Source: Fretibacter sp964410285 (GTDB taxonomy: Bacteria > Pseudomonadota > Alphaproteobacteria > Caulobacterales > Maricaulaceae). From it: a stretch of DNA of 64,000 nt. Below are positions 34,540-43,310 of this stretch, piece by piece. A model generated the notes under the pieces. It saw only the letters and a list, made by a program, of their open reading frames with translations, had not been told where the DNA came from and ran no database searches. The number at the start of each line of letters is the position of its first letter. Positions within the stretch are counted from its first letter, which is position 1. Both the position numbers and the translations under genes were made by a program. The stretch lies in contig CAYPFR010000001.1 in assembly GCA_964410285.1 (NCBI GenBank), forward strand, positions 558,001 to 622,000, given 5' to 3'.

Positions 34540-35850
34540 CTAAACTTCATTCTGTTCCCCGTTCTTGTGCGCGTTCTTATCTGGCTTGGCGGCCTGTTTC
34601 GCCTGCCGGCTTCGCAGGGCTCGCCCTGTCATAACCGCCTCTGGCCCAAATTTCTCTCGCGCTTTATCGCTAGCGCGTTCGGCAATGCCGCGGCGCACCG
34701 CTTGGGTATCCAGCAAATCTGCGGCATCCCCCAAAGGCGCTGAGAGGCCCGATATGCCCGCCCCGATCAAGCGAAATGCGCGGCCATTGGCTTCTCGCTC
34801 CAGCAGGGTCTGGGCTGTACGAAATATAGTATAGGCAAGCTGGGTTGGCTCGCGCAATGTGCGCCGCCGCGTGATGGTTTGAAAATCGCGGGTTTTGAGC
34901 TTTAGTGTCACAACCTTGCCGGCCGTCCCGTGGGCTTTGGCCCGGTCAGATGCCTTTTGGCATATCAGCCAGAGACGGTCCTTGAGCGTCTCAATATCTG
35001 AAATATCGGTATGGAATGTGGTCTCGGCTGAGACGGATTTGCGCGCCCGTCCTGGGGTGACGCGGCGGCTGTCTTCGGCGCGGGCAAGGCGCGAGAGATG
35101 CAGCCCAAGATCGCCAAAACGTTTGGCCATCTCCGCGTCCCCGATTTGGCGTACATCCGCAATGGTCAGAATGCCTTTGGCCCCGAGCTTTTTGGTGAAG
35201 GCTGGGCCAATGCCATAGATAAAATTAACGGGCTTGTCTTTCAGAAAATCCTGCGCATCTGCCCGCCCAAGGATGGCAAAGCCGTTTGGTTTGTCCAAAT
35301 CCGAGGCCGTTTTGGCAAGAAATTTATTATAGCTAAGCCCAACAGAGACACTCACCCCGACATCCTCTCTGATTTGGGCTTGCAGCTTGATCAGGCTTTG
35401 CGCAGGGCTACGGCCATGCAGGCGCTGCGTGCCGCCAAGATCCAGAAAGGCTTCGTCAATCGATAATGGCTCTACCTGCGGGGTTAAGGCCAGCATAAGC
35501 TCTCTTATCCGCCGGCCCGCTTTGGAATATTTCCCCATTGAAGGAGGAATAACCACGGCCTGCGGGCAGGCTTTAAGGGCTTTGAACATCGGCATGGCAG
35601 AATGAACGCCGTAAACCCGCGCATGATAGCAGGCGGCAGAGACAACTCCGCGAGTGCCCCCGCCGATAATTACGGGTTTACCGGCGAGCTCTGGGTGATC
35701 TCTTTTTTCAATCGAGGCGTAAAAAGCATCACAGTCGACATGGGCAATAGACAGGCTTTCAAGCTCGGGATGAGATATAAGGCGCCGCCCACCGCAATGC
35801 AGGCAATTGGGGGCGCGCGCATGGGCTGCCTCGCCGCAATCTCGGCACAT
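34540..35850 (-). CDS. dinB: DNA polymerase IV
   Basis: A Y-family translesion polymerase. I use the ATG at 35848-35850, giving 436 residues; the frame extends 31 codons further but that part has no homology pattern. The N-terminus (MCRDCGEAAHARAPNCLHCG) is a small zinc ribbon (Cys2, Cys5, Cys16, Cys19) found before DinB in many alphaproteobacteria. Catalytic motifs are IAHVDCDAFYASIEKRD and PLSIDEAFLDLGG. The helix-hairpin-helix (NFIYGIGPAFTKKL) and little-finger domains follow. The C-terminal 40 residues are basic. No LexA box was identified. Confidence 0.92.
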   Translation of the reverse strand: MCRDCGEAAHARAPNCLHCGGRRLISHPELESLSIAHVDCDAFYASIEKRDHPELAGKPVIIGGGTRGVVSAACYHARVYGVHSAMPMFKALKACPQAVVIPPSMGKYSKAGRRIRELMLALTPQVEPLSIDEAFLDLGGTQRLHGRSPAQSLIKLQAQIREDVGVSVSVGLSYNKFLAKTASDLDKPNGFAILGRADAQDFLKDKPVNFIYGIGPAFTKKLGAKGILTIADVRQIGDAEMAKRFGDLGLHLSRLARAEDSRRVTPGRARKSVSAETTFHTDISDIETLKDRLWLICQKASDRAKAHGTAGKVVTLKLKTRDFQTITRRRTLREPTQLAYTIFRTAQTLLEREANGRAFRLIGAGISGLSAPLGDAADLLDTQAVRRGIAERASDKAREKFGPEAVMTGRALRSRQAKQAAKPDKNAHKNGEQNEV

Positions 35851-36111
35851 ATGCTTGATAGCCTCAATTGTATTCAAGTTAAAATCCTTGCGGAAGGCAA
35901 ATTTAAAAAAGCCCTGAACGACACGATATGACCATCTCACCAAGCCTCATATTTGAACTTGTAATGTTCATTGCTTGTTCTGTAAATAGAATCCTAACGC
36001 GGCCTGCACGGTGTGTTAAGGATATTCGGCTATACAGGAGCCATAATCGAGAGCCCAAAGTCTAAAAAAAGGGACCGAGACCAGAGTGAATGTGTAAAAA
36101 TGCTGCAAATC

Positions 36112-36483
36112 ATGCCGAAAAAAATTCTGATAGTTGAAGATAACGAGCTCAATATGAAGCTCTTTTCTGACCTGCTTGATGCGCATGGCTATGAGACGCA
36201 GCAAACGCGCGAGGGGTTGAAAGCCATCGCGCTGGCCCGCAAGTTCAAGCCTGATCTGATCCTGATGGATATTCAACTGCCGGAAGTGTCGGGTCTGGAG
36301 GTCACGAAATGGATCAAGGATGACGCCGGCCTTGCCGATATTCCGATTGTTGCCGTAACTGCCTTTGCTATGAAGGGCGATGAGAAACGTATTCGCGACG
36401 GCGGGTGCGCGGCTTATATCTCAAAACCGATTACAGTGAGTAGCTTTCTGGCGACGGTACGCCGTTTTGTCGAACCCGCATAA
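36112..36483 (+). CDS. divK: Single-domain response regulator DivK
   Basis: A 123-residue receiver with no output domain. It is almost collinear with Caulobacter DivK: MPKKILIVEDNELNMKLF, the phosphoacceptor Asp53 in LILMDIQLPEVSGLEV, VAVTAFAMKGDE and AYISKPITV. DivK controls cell polarity and CtrA activity through DivJ, PleC, DivL and CckA. I chose the ATG at 36112 because the next upstream in-frame ATGs (36100, 36013) add sequence outside the receiver fold. pleD begins 12 nt after the stop, as in Caulobacter. Confidence 0.93.
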   Translation: MPKKILIVEDNELNMKLFSDLLDAHGYETQQTREGLKAIALARKFKPDLILMDIQLPEVSGLEVTKWIKDDAGLADIPIVAVTAFAMKGDEKRIRDGGCAAYISKPITVSSFLATVRRFVEPA

Positions 36484-36495
36484 GGGAGGCTGGAT

Positions 36496-37857
36496 ATGAG
36501 CGCCCGTATTCTGGTTGTCGATGATCTGGCTCCTAACCTTCACCTTATTCAAGCCAAGCTTGCGGCAGAATATTATGACGTTCTTACCGCCCGCAGCGGC
36601 GAAGAGGCTTTAGAAATTGCGTCCGTAGAAAAACTTGATCTCATCCTTATGGATGCGATCATGCCCGGGATGAATGGCTTTGAAGCGTGCCGGCGCCTGA
36701 AAGCACGCCCCGGAACTTGGCATATACCGGTGATTATGGTCACGGCGCTGGAGGAAACGAAAGACCGCGTTCGCGGCCTAGAGGCGGGGGCAGATGATTT
36801 TATCACCAAGCCCATTGATGACTTTAATCTGATGACGCGGGTGAAATCGCTTCTGCGCCTGAAAATGGTAACTGACCAATTGCTTAGCCATACCGGTCAC
36901 ACGATAGAAAACTCCCGTCCCGTGATGGAAACGATTGACCAGAAAAAGGGCCAGATCTTAGTCGTAGAAGATCATCCACGCCGCGCGGAAAAAATCACCA
37001 AATCGCTTTTGTCACATGATGTGAGAGTGGTCGCCGATCCAATAGAGGCGATACAACTCGCCAAAGGGAATATCGATCTTGTGGTGGTTAGCCTTATTTC
37101 CGATGCTTTTGACGGTTTACGTGTGTGCGCCTCTCTGCGGTTTAATTCCGAAAGCCGTGAAATTCCAATTCTCGTCGTTGACGACCCTGAAAATCAAACC
37201 CGCTTGGTGCGGGCCTATGACATTGGCGTGAATGACACCGTACTTCGCCCTATAGAGCCGCAAGAGCTAGGCGCGCGCATCAGCACGCAATTACGCCGCA
37301 AGTTCTACGCCGATAGCTTGCGGGAAAATTTTAACGAAAACCTAGAGATGGTGGTGGCCGACCCCCTAACGGGTCTTGGCAATCGGCGCTATTTTGACCG
37401 GTCTATTGAGCCGCTTATCGACGGGCTAGAGAGCAGTGCTGCGACGCCTTTCACGATAATTCTTTTTGACATTGATCACTTTAAGCGGGTGAATGACATT
37501 CTTGGCCACGATATGGGAGATCATATCCTCAAAGAAGTGGCCGCGCGGCTTGTTACAAATATGCGCGCAATCGATATTGTCAGCCGCTACGGCGGGGAAG
37601 AATTTATGATCGCCATGCCCGAGACCACAGAGGCAGAAGGCCATGCCGCCGCGGACCGTATCCGCGCTTTGATTGCGGGCACGCCAATCTATGTGGATAA
37701 TGAGGCGCTGACCATAACCATGTCTGCCGGCGTCGCGCAGGCCCGGCCCGGGGAAATGATGCGCGAGGCGCAAAAGCGCGCTGATAGCGCGCTCTATAAG
37801 GCCAAACATGCGGGCCGCAATCAGGTCTTTGCCGCTTCGATGAAATCGGCGGCCTAG
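36496..37857 (+). CDS. pleD: Diguanylate cyclase response regulator PleD
   Basis: A 453-residue protein with the PleD layout: receiver 1 (Asp53 in LILMDAIMPGMNG), a degenerate receiver 2 (residues about 150-275, with VVVSLISDAF where the Asp would be), and a GGDEF domain (about 285-450). The active site is RYGGEEF and the inhibitory I-site RxxD is RAID, five residues before it. DPLTGLGNRRYFD opens the cyclase. PleD makes c-di-GMP at the stalked pole when phosphorylated. It follows divK by 12 nt, so the pair is one operon linking polarity and c-di-GMP. Confidence 0.95.
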   Translation: MSARILVVDDLAPNLHLIQAKLAAEYYDVLTARSGEEALEIASVEKLDLILMDAIMPGMNGFEACRRLKARPGTWHIPVIMVTALEETKDRVRGLEAGADDFITKPIDDFNLMTRVKSLLRLKMVTDQLLSHTGHTIENSRPVMETIDQKKGQILVVEDHPRRAEKITKSLLSHDVRVVADPIEAIQLAKGNIDLVVVSLISDAFDGLRVCASLRFNSESREIPILVVDDPENQTRLVRAYDIGVNDTVLRPIEPQELGARISTQLRRKFYADSLRENFNENLEMVVADPLTGLGNRRYFDRSIEPLIDGLESSAATPFTIILFDIDHFKRVNDILGHDMGDHILKEVAARLVTNMRAIDIVSRYGGEEFMIAMPETTEAEGHAAADRIRALIAGTPIYVDNEALTITMSAGVAQARPGEMMREAQKRADSALYKAKHAGRNQVFAASMKSAA

Positions 37858-37877
37858 TTCCTGATCTTGGGGCGTCC

Positions 37878-37901
37878 AAAAAAAACGGCCCGCTAGGGCC
37901 G
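37878..37901 (-). terminator. Rho-independent terminator for rpmG
   Basis: On the minus strand a CGGCCC/GGGCCG stem with a 4-nt TAGC loop is followed by a run of eight T residues, about 30 nt after the rpmG stop. It also lies 20 nt past the pleD end, but the plus-strand side has no T-run. Confidence 0.85.
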
Positions 37902-37930
37902 CACTTCATGAAAAAAACAGACTAATAAGG

Positions 37931-38098
37931 CTACTTAATTTTGCCTTCCTTAAAGTCCACGTGCTTGCGGACAACGGGGTCATATTTTTTCTTGACCATT
38001 TTTTCAGTCATTGTACGCGCATTTTTTTTGGTCACATAGAAATAACCGGTTCCCGCCGTTGAGTTCAGACGGATTTTAATCGTTGTGGGCTTCGCCAT
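37931..38098 (-). CDS. rpmG: 50S ribosomal protein L33 (bL33)
   Basis: A 55-residue basic protein. It reads MAKPTTIKIRLNSTAGTGYF and continues YYVTKKN-type to a KKKYDPVVRKHV segment, the bL33 pattern. There is no CxxC pair, so it is the zinc-free type of L33. It is located between pleD and the NUDIX gene, on the opposite strand to pleD, the common alphaproteobacterial order. A terminator follows. Confidence 0.95.
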   Translation of the reverse strand: MAKPTTIKIRLNSTAGTGYFYVTKKNARTMTEKMVKKKYDPVVRKHVDFKEGKIK

Positions 38099-38185
38099 GG
38101 CTCGCGCCTTTCATCTCTATGTCCGCGCGGGGCGCAGACCAATTCAGTAGCGGGCACATATACGCATGGCCCAAGCTCTGTCAAC

Positions 38186-38938
38186 CTACTCTCTGTCCTT
38201 TTTCACGCCCTTATCGGGAAAAGCGTCAGTGATGAATCGCGCGCCTTTTCGCCGCATGAAAAAAATCTGCTGCGGCGGCGTGTCCTGCGCGAGGAAACGC
38301 TGGAGAACGTTTATCATAGTCTCGGTGGCGACATGGGTTTTGAGTGTCTCAATCTCCTCATAGCTAAACCAGCCGACGTTTAAAAGCTCATGGCTGTCGC
38401 GCGGCGCGTGCGGGCCGGCGGCGTTCATATCTTTGGCAAAGAACCATGTGTCAAAACGCTTATGGCGGCGCGGGGGCGTAATGGCGCGGCCAATGACCTC
38501 TAGACCGGAAATATCGGGCTGCTGGCCTGCCGAGTAAAAGGCTTGATAGCTGGCATTTCGCGGATTACGCGCGGCCCGCCCGACCTCGCCAAGCATAAGA
38601 CTCGTTTCCTCATAGGTTTCGCGCACTGCGGCAAGCGCAACGGCGCGGGCGGCGCGCGGGCTATAGGCCGCCTCGAGAATATTTTGCGTGCGCGCGCTCA
38701 GTCGTCCTGCCCATCCCGCATAGCTGTCGGCGCGGTCAACCCGCCCGCCTGGAAAGACATAGACCGAGGGCATGAAATCATGACGGATTGCCCGCCGCCC
38801 CATCAGGATGCGCGGATTATCGCGCGGTCCTTTCCATAAGATCAGGGTCGCGGCCTTTTTTGGGCGTGCGGGCCGCGGCAAGGCATCGCGCAAGGCTCGC
38901 TCTTTTTTGGTCAGCGGCGCAGGCGTGAATTCTGTCAT
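38186..38938 (-). CDS. NUDIX hydrolase
   Basis: A 250-residue NUDIX-fold protein. The Nudix box starts in YVFPGGRVDRADS and is completed by VRETYEETSLMLGE (RExxEE metal ligands) after a longer than usual insert of about 40 residues. N-terminal segment RPKKAATLILWKG opens the fold; the C-terminal 100 residues include RFDTWFFAK and a GWFSYEEI strand. These enzymes cleave nucleoside diphosphate derivatives; the substrate is unknown. The start overlaps the rnr stop by 4 nt, so it is expressed with RNase R. Confidence 0.88.
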   Translation of the reverse strand: MTEFTPAPLTKKERALRDALPRPARPKKAATLILWKGPRDNPRILMGRRAIRHDFMPSVYVFPGGRVDRADSYAGWAGRLSARTQNILEAAYSPRAARAVALAAVRETYEETSLMLGEVGRAARNPRNASYQAFYSAGQQPDISGLEVIGRAITPPRRHKRFDTWFFAKDMNAAGPHAPRDSHELLNVGWFSYEEIETLKTHVATETMINVLQRFLAQDTPPQQIFFMRRKGARFITDAFPDKGVKKDRE

Positions 38939-41235
38939 GACCGTTTGCGCCGCTTATGCTTTGCCCCGCGCCCGCGTTTTGCCGAACCAGATCCAAACGC
39001 GCCGCCGCGCCCGCTGCGGTGGTGTGATCTTTTGGGCGGCTTTCCGGCTTCGCCCTCGCTGACCATCTCAAAAACAAGCCCGCCGGTAATCGGGCTAGCT
39101 TCTGTAAGTTTGACCTTAACCTTGGCCCCAAAGCGAAAGGTCGTACCGGTCTGCTCTCCGATCAGCTTTTTGGATTTTTCGTCAAAGTAAAACCGTTCCT
39201 CGCCCAGCGTGCGAATGGGGACAAGGCCATCTGCCCCCGTCTCGTCCAGCGTCAAAAATAGTCCAAAATTTGTAACCCCGTTGACGCGGGCGTCAAATAT
39301 TGCGCCGATCTCTCCTTCAAGATAGGCGGCTATATACCGGTCCTTGGCGTCGCGCTCTGCGGCCATGGCGCGGCGTTCTGTGGCGGATATATGCTCACCA
39401 ATATCTTTGAGCCGCGAGGCCTCGCGCTCGCTTGTACCGTCCTCACCCAGATTAAATGCCTTGATCAGTGCGCGGTGAACCACGAGATCAGCATAGCGGC
39501 GAATGGGAGAGGTGAAGTGAGCATAGTGGGTAAGGTTCAGCCCGAAATGCCCGCCCCCGCTGCCTTCATTATTGGGGCCGTAATAGGCTTGGCTCTGACT
39601 TCGGAGTACCGCCATACCCACAGTTTCTGACAAATCATCATGGGCGGCCTTGGTCAAAAGCTTATTAAAACGGGCTGTGCTCACCCGCTCTCCAAGAGAC
39701 CATTTCAGGCCCACAGCGGGCAGGAAATCCGAAAGCCCCTGAAGACGCTCGCGCTTGGGCGGTTCATGCACGCGCACAATGGTGGGAATATTTTTCTTGT
39801 CCAAGGCCTGCGCCGCGCAGACATTGGCTTGCACCATAAATTCTTCAATCAGCTTATGAGCGTCAAAACGTTCTTTGAGGGAAATGCCCGTGACGTGTCC
39901 GTCCTCGCTAATGTGTACGCGCCGCTCAGGCAGTTCTATCGCCAGCGGCGCGCGCTCAGCCCGGGCTTTGGAGAGTGCCTGATAGGCGCTAAATATATCT
40001 TGTAATATGGGCTGCACGGTTTTAGCCACCTCACCCGGATGACCGTCAAAGCCTTCTTGAGCCTGCGCATAGGTCAGCCGCGCGTGGGAGCGCATGAGCC
40101 CGCGGGTGAATTCATGGCCGCGCTTAATCCCGTTTTTGTCAAAGCGCATCTTAACCGCCATACAGGCACGGTCTTCTTGCGGGCGAAGAGAGCATAAATC
40201 CGCCGATAGTTCCTCGGGCAGCATGGGCTCAACGCGGTCCGGAAGATAGACGCTATTGCCCTTTTGCTCCGCCGTCTGGTCAAGGCTTGATCCCGAGGTA
40301 ACAAAGGCCGCAACATCCGCAATTGCCACCCAGACAACCCAGCCGTCTTTGTTATCTTCTGCCGTGTCGGGGGCAGCATAAACGGCATCGTCAAAATCTT
40401 TGGCATCAACGGGGTCAATGGTGATCAGCGGTAAACCGCGCAGGTCTTTGCGATATTTGGATAGGCCGGGCAGGGTGAGGGCCTTGGCCTGCGCAATCAC
40501 CTCATTGGGAAAACCCATGGGAATTTCATGGGCGCGCAGCGACATAAGCGAGGCAGCCTTGGGTCCATCGGCAGGGCCGAGGATGTCTATGATCTCCGCT
40601 GTTTTGGCATAAGCATCCCGCCGTCCGCCGCTGGGGCGAAACATGACAAGCGTCTGATCAGGTGTGTTTTCCGGCACGCGAATAGGCTTGAACTCATCGC
40701 GCTGGCGCTTATTAATAGGCTTAATCCGCCAGCCTCGCCCGCCCCGATAGAGCACACCCATATTTGGAACTGAGGCTTTGGCAAGGCGCTTAATGACGAC
40801 CGCGATTGTGAACTCGCCTTGGCGTTTTATCCGGCAGAGCGCGCGGTCCCCAACTCCGACCGCCGCCGCGCTGCCGCCCGCGCGGCCTTTGGATTTCTTG
40901 GCGTTATGACCTTCGCGAACAATCACAATGGGCGGCGCGCCGTCACCGCGCCAATTTTCTGGCGCCCCTATAAGGTCGCCCTGATCATCTACTTTCTGCG
41001 CCTTGATGACCATGACGCCTGGAAGCGCGCCTGCCTCGCGGTAGGTCTTTTTCTCAGGGGAATAGGTAATCGCCCCCTCCTCGGTCATGGCTTTCAACAA
41101 GGATCTGAGCTCGCGCCTGTCCGCGCCCTTAATCCCGAGGGATTTAGCCAAGTCGCGCCGCGTCAAGCGGTCAGGCTTCTCGCGGATGAGTGCCAAGAGC
41201 ACTTCACGCGGCGCTATATCGGGGGTGTCATTCAT
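38935..41235 (-). CDS. rnr: Ribonuclease R
   Basis: A 3'-5' exoribonuclease of the RNB family, able to degrade structured RNA. Length 766 residues. Order: N-terminal winged helix (LTRRDLAKSLGI), cold-shock-like domains, the RNB catalytic domain with TIDPVDAKDFDDAVYA near residue 265 (Asp ligands) and YAHFTSPIRRYADLVVHR, then S1 domain (GVTNFGLFLTLDETGADGLV) and a basic Gly/Lys/Arg tail. Cytosolic. The NUDIX gene overlaps its stop. The rnr start lies 125 bp from the Lrp gene stop on the same strand. Confidence 0.94.
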   Translation of the reverse strand: MNDTPDIAPREVLLALIREKPDRLTRRDLAKSLGIKGADRRELRSLLKAMTEEGAITYSPEKKTYREAGALPGVMVIKAQKVDDQGDLIGAPENWRGDGAPPIVIVREGHNAKKSKGRAGGSAAAVGVGDRALCRIKRQGEFTIAVVIKRLAKASVPNMGVLYRGGRGWRIKPINKRQRDEFKPIRVPENTPDQTLVMFRPSGGRRDAYAKTAEIIDILGPADGPKAASLMSLRAHEIPMGFPNEVIAQAKALTLPGLSKYRKDLRGLPLITIDPVDAKDFDDAVYAAPDTAEDNKDGWVVWVAIADVAAFVTSGSSLDQTAEQKGNSVYLPDRVEPMLPEELSADLCSLRPQEDRACMAVKMRFDKNGIKRGHEFTRGLMRSHARLTYAQAQEGFDGHPGEVAKTVQPILQDIFSAYQALSKARAERAPLAIELPERRVHISEDGHVTGISLKERFDAHKLIEEFMVQANVCAAQALDKKNIPTIVRVHEPPKRERLQGLSDFLPAVGLKWSLGERVSTARFNKLLTKAAHDDLSETVGMAVLRSQSQAYYGPNNEGSGGGHFGLNLTHYAHFTSPIRRYADLVVHRALIKAFNLGEDGTSEREASRLKDIGEHISATERRAMAAERDAKDRYIAAYLEGEIGAIFDARVNGVTNFGLFLTLDETGADGLVPIRTLGEERFYFDEKSKKLIGEQTGTTFRFGAKVKVKLTEASPITGGLVFEMVSEGEAGKPPKRSHHRSGRGGAFGSGSAKRGRGAKHKRRKRS

Positions 41236-41360
41236 GCCGCCGTTATAGACGGCTTTGCGCGAAGCGATAGGGGTAGATTACGTGTTTAGCCTGCACCGGC
41301 CTTTGCGGGCAACTGCGCAGCATGCGATGCGCCGCTCACGTGACTGCGTCTGCGCTGCGT

Positions 41361-41864
41361 CTATTCCAGCCACTTAAGCTTATCGAGAGGATATCCCAGA
41401 TACCATTTTGTACGCTCTAAAATAATGCGGGTTTTTATAGCCTTTATATTCCCGCGCTCGTCGGTTGAAATTTCATCAATGAGGGCATTTAGGGCGTGTG
41501 TGTTAGCGCAGCACGTAAAGGAGACATAATCTGCATCGCCTGTCACGCGCATACAATCCATAAACTCCGGATAGGTTTCAATGAGCGCCTCGAACTTGCG
41601 GCGGTTTTTGAGGCTGTTGTTGTCTAGGGTAAACTCAACATAAGCCAAAACATGCTCTACGAGGCGTTCCAAATCCATATCGGCGGTGAAACTCACAAAG
41701 TATCCCGCTTCCTTTAGACCCTTCATGCGCTGGAAACATGCACTTGGTGATAGACCCACCTGTTCCGCCAAATCTTGATTTGAAATGTCTGATTGAAGAT
41801 GCGTAATCGACAATATTTTTTTATTGATAGCATCCAGTTTGATATTTTTTCTGTTTCCCGCCAT
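41361..41864 (-). CDS. Lrp/AsnC family transcriptional regulator
   Basis: A 167-residue regulator. The N-terminal helix-turn-helix is residues about 10-60 (LDAINKKILSI, ISNQDLAEQVGLSPSACFQRMKGL), the C-terminal RAM domain (about 75-155) has MDCMRVTGDADYVSF, the ligand region of this family. Lrp-type proteins sense an amino acid or a related metabolite. The gene is divergent from the NCS1 permease operon with 117 bp between the starts, so it is very likely the local regulator and the operon substrate or product its effector. Confidence 0.9.
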   Translation of the reverse strand: MAGNRKNIKLDAINKKILSITHLQSDISNQDLAEQVGLSPSACFQRMKGLKEAGYFVSFTADMDLERLVEHVLAYVEFTLDNNSLKNRRKFEALIETYPEFMDCMRVTGDADYVSFTCCANTHALNALIDEISTDERGNIKAIKTRIILERTKWYLGYPLDKLKWLE

Positions 41865-41917
41865 GACGTGAGTAAATCTGGTTTTTGTTTAGGCGGCAAG
41901 TCCGAAATTGTAGATTG

Positions 41918-41947
41918 TTGTCACCAAGGGATTCAAAAACATATTTT
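41918..41947 (+). promoter_or_regulatory. Candidate promoter of the permease operon
   Basis: TTGTCA (41918-41923) and TATTTT (41942-41947) are 18 nt apart, and lie 35 nt before the permease ATG, which has a strong AGGAGGG ribosome site. The 117-bp divergent region should also hold the Lrp operator. By-eye match only. Confidence 0.35.
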
Positions 41948-41981
41948 TGAAAGATCGGCTAGACTTTTGGCAGGAGGGTAT

Positions 41982-43310
41982 ATGGAAGAGATCAGTGAAT
42001 TTGCTGCAGTTCCCATCAAAGATGCGCAGCTTGTAGCTTGGCCCCGCGTAGCCGCCATCGCGGCTATGGTAGGATTCTCCCTGCCGACGTTTTTAACGGG
42101 TCTTGAGGTCTTTGCAGGATTGTCACCCATAGATGCTATGTGGGCCCTGTTTTGGGGATCTCTCATCGTCACTTTGGTGGGCTGCATTACTGGTTATATC
42201 GGGGCGGCCGACCGGATGAGTTCTTATCTGCTTGTGCGTGTTGCCTTTGGTGATAAAGGCGCGTCATTTGTAAATATGGCCTTTGCCATCAGCCTGATGG
42301 GGTGGTTTGGGCTGAATATAAATCTGTTTATGGATACAGTTGGCCGGCTAGCGGCAGATATGTGGGGACTTCATGTTCCCCAAATAGCGCTCGCGATCCT
42401 TGCAAGTTTTTGTATGACGCTGACGACCTTAGTGGGGTTTAAAGCTATCAATATTCTGTCGACTTTACTTATTCCGGTTTTAGTTGTTGTCACGGCGCTT
42501 TTCACGAAAGCCGCCTTTGTTAATCATAGCCTGACAGATTTCCTGGCCATGGGAACACCGGCGCGGGCTGCCGGCGAAAACGCCATGAGTATTGGTGACG
42601 GCATTTCTTGGGTTGTCGGCGCAATCATTATTGGCGCCATTATTTTACCGGATATCACCCGCTTTATACGCGAGAAGTCTGGCGCGGTTTACACGGCGAT
42701 TATATGCTATCTGATTGTGCAATTGCTTGTGATGTTCGCAGCAGGTCTCGCGGGGGTCAGCTCCGATGTGTTCGAAAGTTATTTCGACGCTGAAGGCGTG
42801 TCGCGTACGGATGTGATTTTAAAGCTCATGCTGGATGTCAATCTTGGCCTCGGGGCCTTTATCATTATCATCGCGGGAAGTTGGGTTCTAAACTCGCTCA
42901 ACCTATATAGTGCTGTCCTAAGTACGAAAGCGACATTTCCTAAATTGAACTCAAAATGGCTTACAATCGGCCTTGGCAGTGTTGGCGTTGTCGCCGCACT
43001 GCTAAATATTCTGGGCGCATTTGAGGTCTTTCTCTGGTATCTCTCCATTATTTTCATTCCAGTCGCGGGCGTGCTAATTATTGACCGCTTCTTTATTCGG
43101 CCCAAAACCTATAATTTGGAGACCCTCGCGGATAATAATAATTTGAATATCCCAGCCTTTACGGCATGGGTTATTGGGGCGGTTGTCGCCATCCTCGCCG
43201 ACAGAGGCACAATACCCAACCTCACGGGGATAGGCGCTATGGACGCTCTCCTTCTGAGCGCAGCGCTCTATTTTGTATTCGCCAAATTCAAAGCCAAGGC
43301 TGCGGGATGA
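41982..43310 (+). CDS. NCS1-family cytosine permease-like transporter
   Basis: A 442-residue inner-membrane protein from the ATG at 41982, which follows AGGAGGGTAT; 63 upstream codons in the same frame are rejected. Twelve transmembrane segments are predicted. The family pattern is CodB-like: VGFSLPTFLTGLEVFAGLS near residue 30, GYIGAADRMSSYLLVRVAFG, the NINLFMD segment, and NSLNLYSAVLSTKATF near residue 305. NCS1 proteins import nucleobases, hydantoins, allantoin or related cyclic compounds with Na+ or H+. Its stop overlaps the HyuA-like start (ATGA), so the transported compound is probably the substrate of the next genes. Confidence 0.9.
   Translation: MEEISEFAAVPIKDAQLVAWPRVAAIAAMVGFSLPTFLTGLEVFAGLSPIDAMWALFWGSLIVTLVGCITGYIGAADRMSSYLLVRVAFGDKGASFVNMAFAISLMGWFGLNINLFMDTVGRLAADMWGLHVPQIALAILASFCMTLTTLVGFKAINILSTLLIPVLVVVTALFTKAAFVNHSLTDFLAMGTPARAAGENAMSIGDGISWVVGAIIIGAIILPDITRFIREKSGAVYTAIICYLIVQLLVMFAAGLAGVSSDVFESYFDAEGVSRTDVILKLMLDVNLGLGAFIIIIAGSWVLNSLNLYSAVLSTKATFPKLNSKWLTIGLGSVGVVAALLNILGAFEVFLWYLSIIFIPVAGVLIIDRFFIRPKTYNLETLADNNNLNIPAFTAWVIGAVVAILADRGTIPNLTGIGAMDALLLSAALYFVFAKFKAKAAG

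Noticed and set aside
36013..36111. 33-codon N-terminal extension of divK
   Set aside because: The extension does not belong to the receiver fold and DivK proteins start at the MPKKILIVEDN position.
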